Below, in pieces: positions 39,596 to 40,234 of a stretch of 40,234 nucleotides of DNA. Both the position numbers and the translations under genes were made by a program. How positions within the stretch are numbered: position 1 is the first letter of the stretch; every line of letters begins with the position of its first letter. The DNA is from Actinocrinis puniceicyclus (GTDB taxonomy: Bacteria > Actinomycetota > Actinomycetes > Streptomycetales > Catenulisporaceae): positions 1 through 40,234 of the forward strand of contig NZ_JAGSXH010000053.1 of the NCBI RefSeq assembly GCF_018283645.1, read 5' to 3'. The notes under the pieces are model-generated. The model made no database searches, had not been told where the DNA came from, and worked only from the letters and a program-made list of their open reading frames with translations.

Positions 39596-40234
39596 ATGAG
39601 CGCTGTGCGGCGTCTCGCCTCGGCGTCACTTCTCGCGCCCCGGTATCGGCGGGCCTGGTTCTGGTGGGGCGGTTCCCGTTTCCTGCTGCTGCTCTGGTCG
39701 CTCCAAGCGCTGCCGTACTTCTCGCGCGGCGCGGTCATCGGCGACGTGAACATCTACCACGGCTGGGCCGACACGATGACGGGCGGCTCGTTCCCGTCGA
39801 GCGACCCCCAGTGGCAGTACCCGCCTGCTGCCGCCCTGATCATGCTCGCGCCGAAACTGATCGCGCACATCGGTATCGGCTACGTCAACTCCTTCTTCTT
39901 CGTCGCGCTCGGCGCGGACGCCGTGGTGTTCCGGCTGCTGCTCGGGCAGGCGGACCGGATCGCGGCCGAGACCGGGCGCGAAGCACACCTGGCGGGGGTG
40001 TGGGCCTGGGTGCTCGGGGGGTTCGCGCTCGGGCCGATCCTGTTCATGCGCTACGACGTGATCGTCACCGCGCTCGCCGTCGGCGGCATGGTGGCGACGG
40101 TCAAGGCGACGACCCGCCGCTCCGGCGAACGGGCCGATCGGATCACCTGGGATCTGCGCGGGGTGCTGCTCGGCGTCGGCGCCGTGGTGAAGGTGTGGCC
40201 GGTGGTGCTGCTCGCGGGCCTGCCGGGCGGGCGC
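39596..40234 (+). CDS. GT87-type polyprenyl-phosphate glycosyltransferase, 5' part
   Basis: Partial gene running off the window end (213 codons visible). It is an integral membrane protein: a hydrophobic segment WWGGSRFLLLLWSLQALPYF, then NIYHGWADTMTGGSFPSSDPQWQYPPAAALIMLAP (the acidic loop and QYPP typical of GT-C mannosyltransferases), LGGFALGPILFMRYDVIVTALAV and GVGAVVKVWPVVLLAGLP. GT87 enzymes transfer mannose from polyprenyl-phosphate-mannose. The ATG at 39596 has GGAGG 12 nt upstream; a GTG at 39605 has GGGAG 9 nt upstream and is equally plausible. A nine-codon ORF (39570-39599) ends overlapping the ATG. Confidence 0.82.
   Translation, partial: MSAVRRLASASLLAPRYRRAWFWWGGSRFLLLLWSLQALPYFSRGAVIGDVNIYHGWADTMTGGSFPSSDPQWQYPPAAALIMLAPKLIAHIGIGYVNSFFFVALGADAVVFRLLLGQADRIAAETGREAHLAGVWAWVLGGFALGPILFMRYDVIVTALAVGGMVATVKATTRRSGERADRITWDLRGVLLGVGAVVKVWPVVLLAGLPGGR

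Overview
The window is very GC-rich (roughly 70%) and has the gene content of a filamentous actinomycete. I infer a relative of Streptomycetales/Catenulisporales from the hadA-hadB-murB operon next to rpmG and two tRNAs, the C-type MurA, the clpS-DUF2017-JAMM cluster, DUF3039, DUF2510/RDD, frequent GTG starts and 4-nt stop/start overlaps. The exact genus cannot be read from the sequence.

Layout. (1) 33-2440: a TetR regulator and a DHA2 drug-efflux MFS pump, each preceded by the same AGTTA-N8-TAACT operator. (2) 2439-5143 (minus): tRNA-Thr, tRNA-Met, rpmG, hadA, hadB, murB, the last three translationally coupled. (3) 5324-8327: a large beta-helix-like membrane protein, a RutE-like nitroreductase with a strong terminator, and tRNA-Leu. 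(4) 8378-14497: GNAT acetyltransferase, ACT-domain malic enzyme, quinone oxidoreductase, murA, YqgE/AlgH and DUF3039. (5) 14503-18883: a three-gene xanthine-dehydrogenase-like operon whose Fe-S and FAD subunits look intact, but whose molybdenum subunit lacks the family glutamate and the FGG loop. (6) 18981-27654: MFS remnant, MFS transporter, SF2 helicase (apparent CTG start), a 161-bp IS5-type MITE, an IclR regulator, an HTTM-DCC fusion coupled to DUF5819 (SdpB/SdpA-like), a DUF2510-RDD protein and an unrecognised protein.

(7) 27833-33990 is a decayed mobile-DNA region. An ABC ATPase gene is cut exactly in its Walker A codons. The foreign DNA begins about 25 bp before the start of a large serine recombinase, which is itself broken: its N-terminus is at 28125-28475 and a C-terminal HTH fragment lies 4 kb away at about 32584-32895. 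That C-terminal fragment sits inside a group II intron (about 31966-33970, minus) and replaces the catalytic middle of its reverse transcriptase. Between the recombinase halves lie a secreted protein, two paralogous small 'TWP...W.C' proteins, and two about 80%-identical, gap-free copies of a structured non-coding element (29275-29481 and 30988-31183). Two further hairpins with identical stems and different tips lie at 28968 and 29156. The rest of the ABC gene is not in the window.

(8) 34016-40234: isochorismatase-family hydrolase, APH/hydroxyurea-type kinase, pncB-pncA (NAD salvage, coupled), clpS, DUF2017 and a JAMM protease. The cysO/cysM pair that often follows is absent here. A GT87-type membrane glycosyltransferase runs off the window end.
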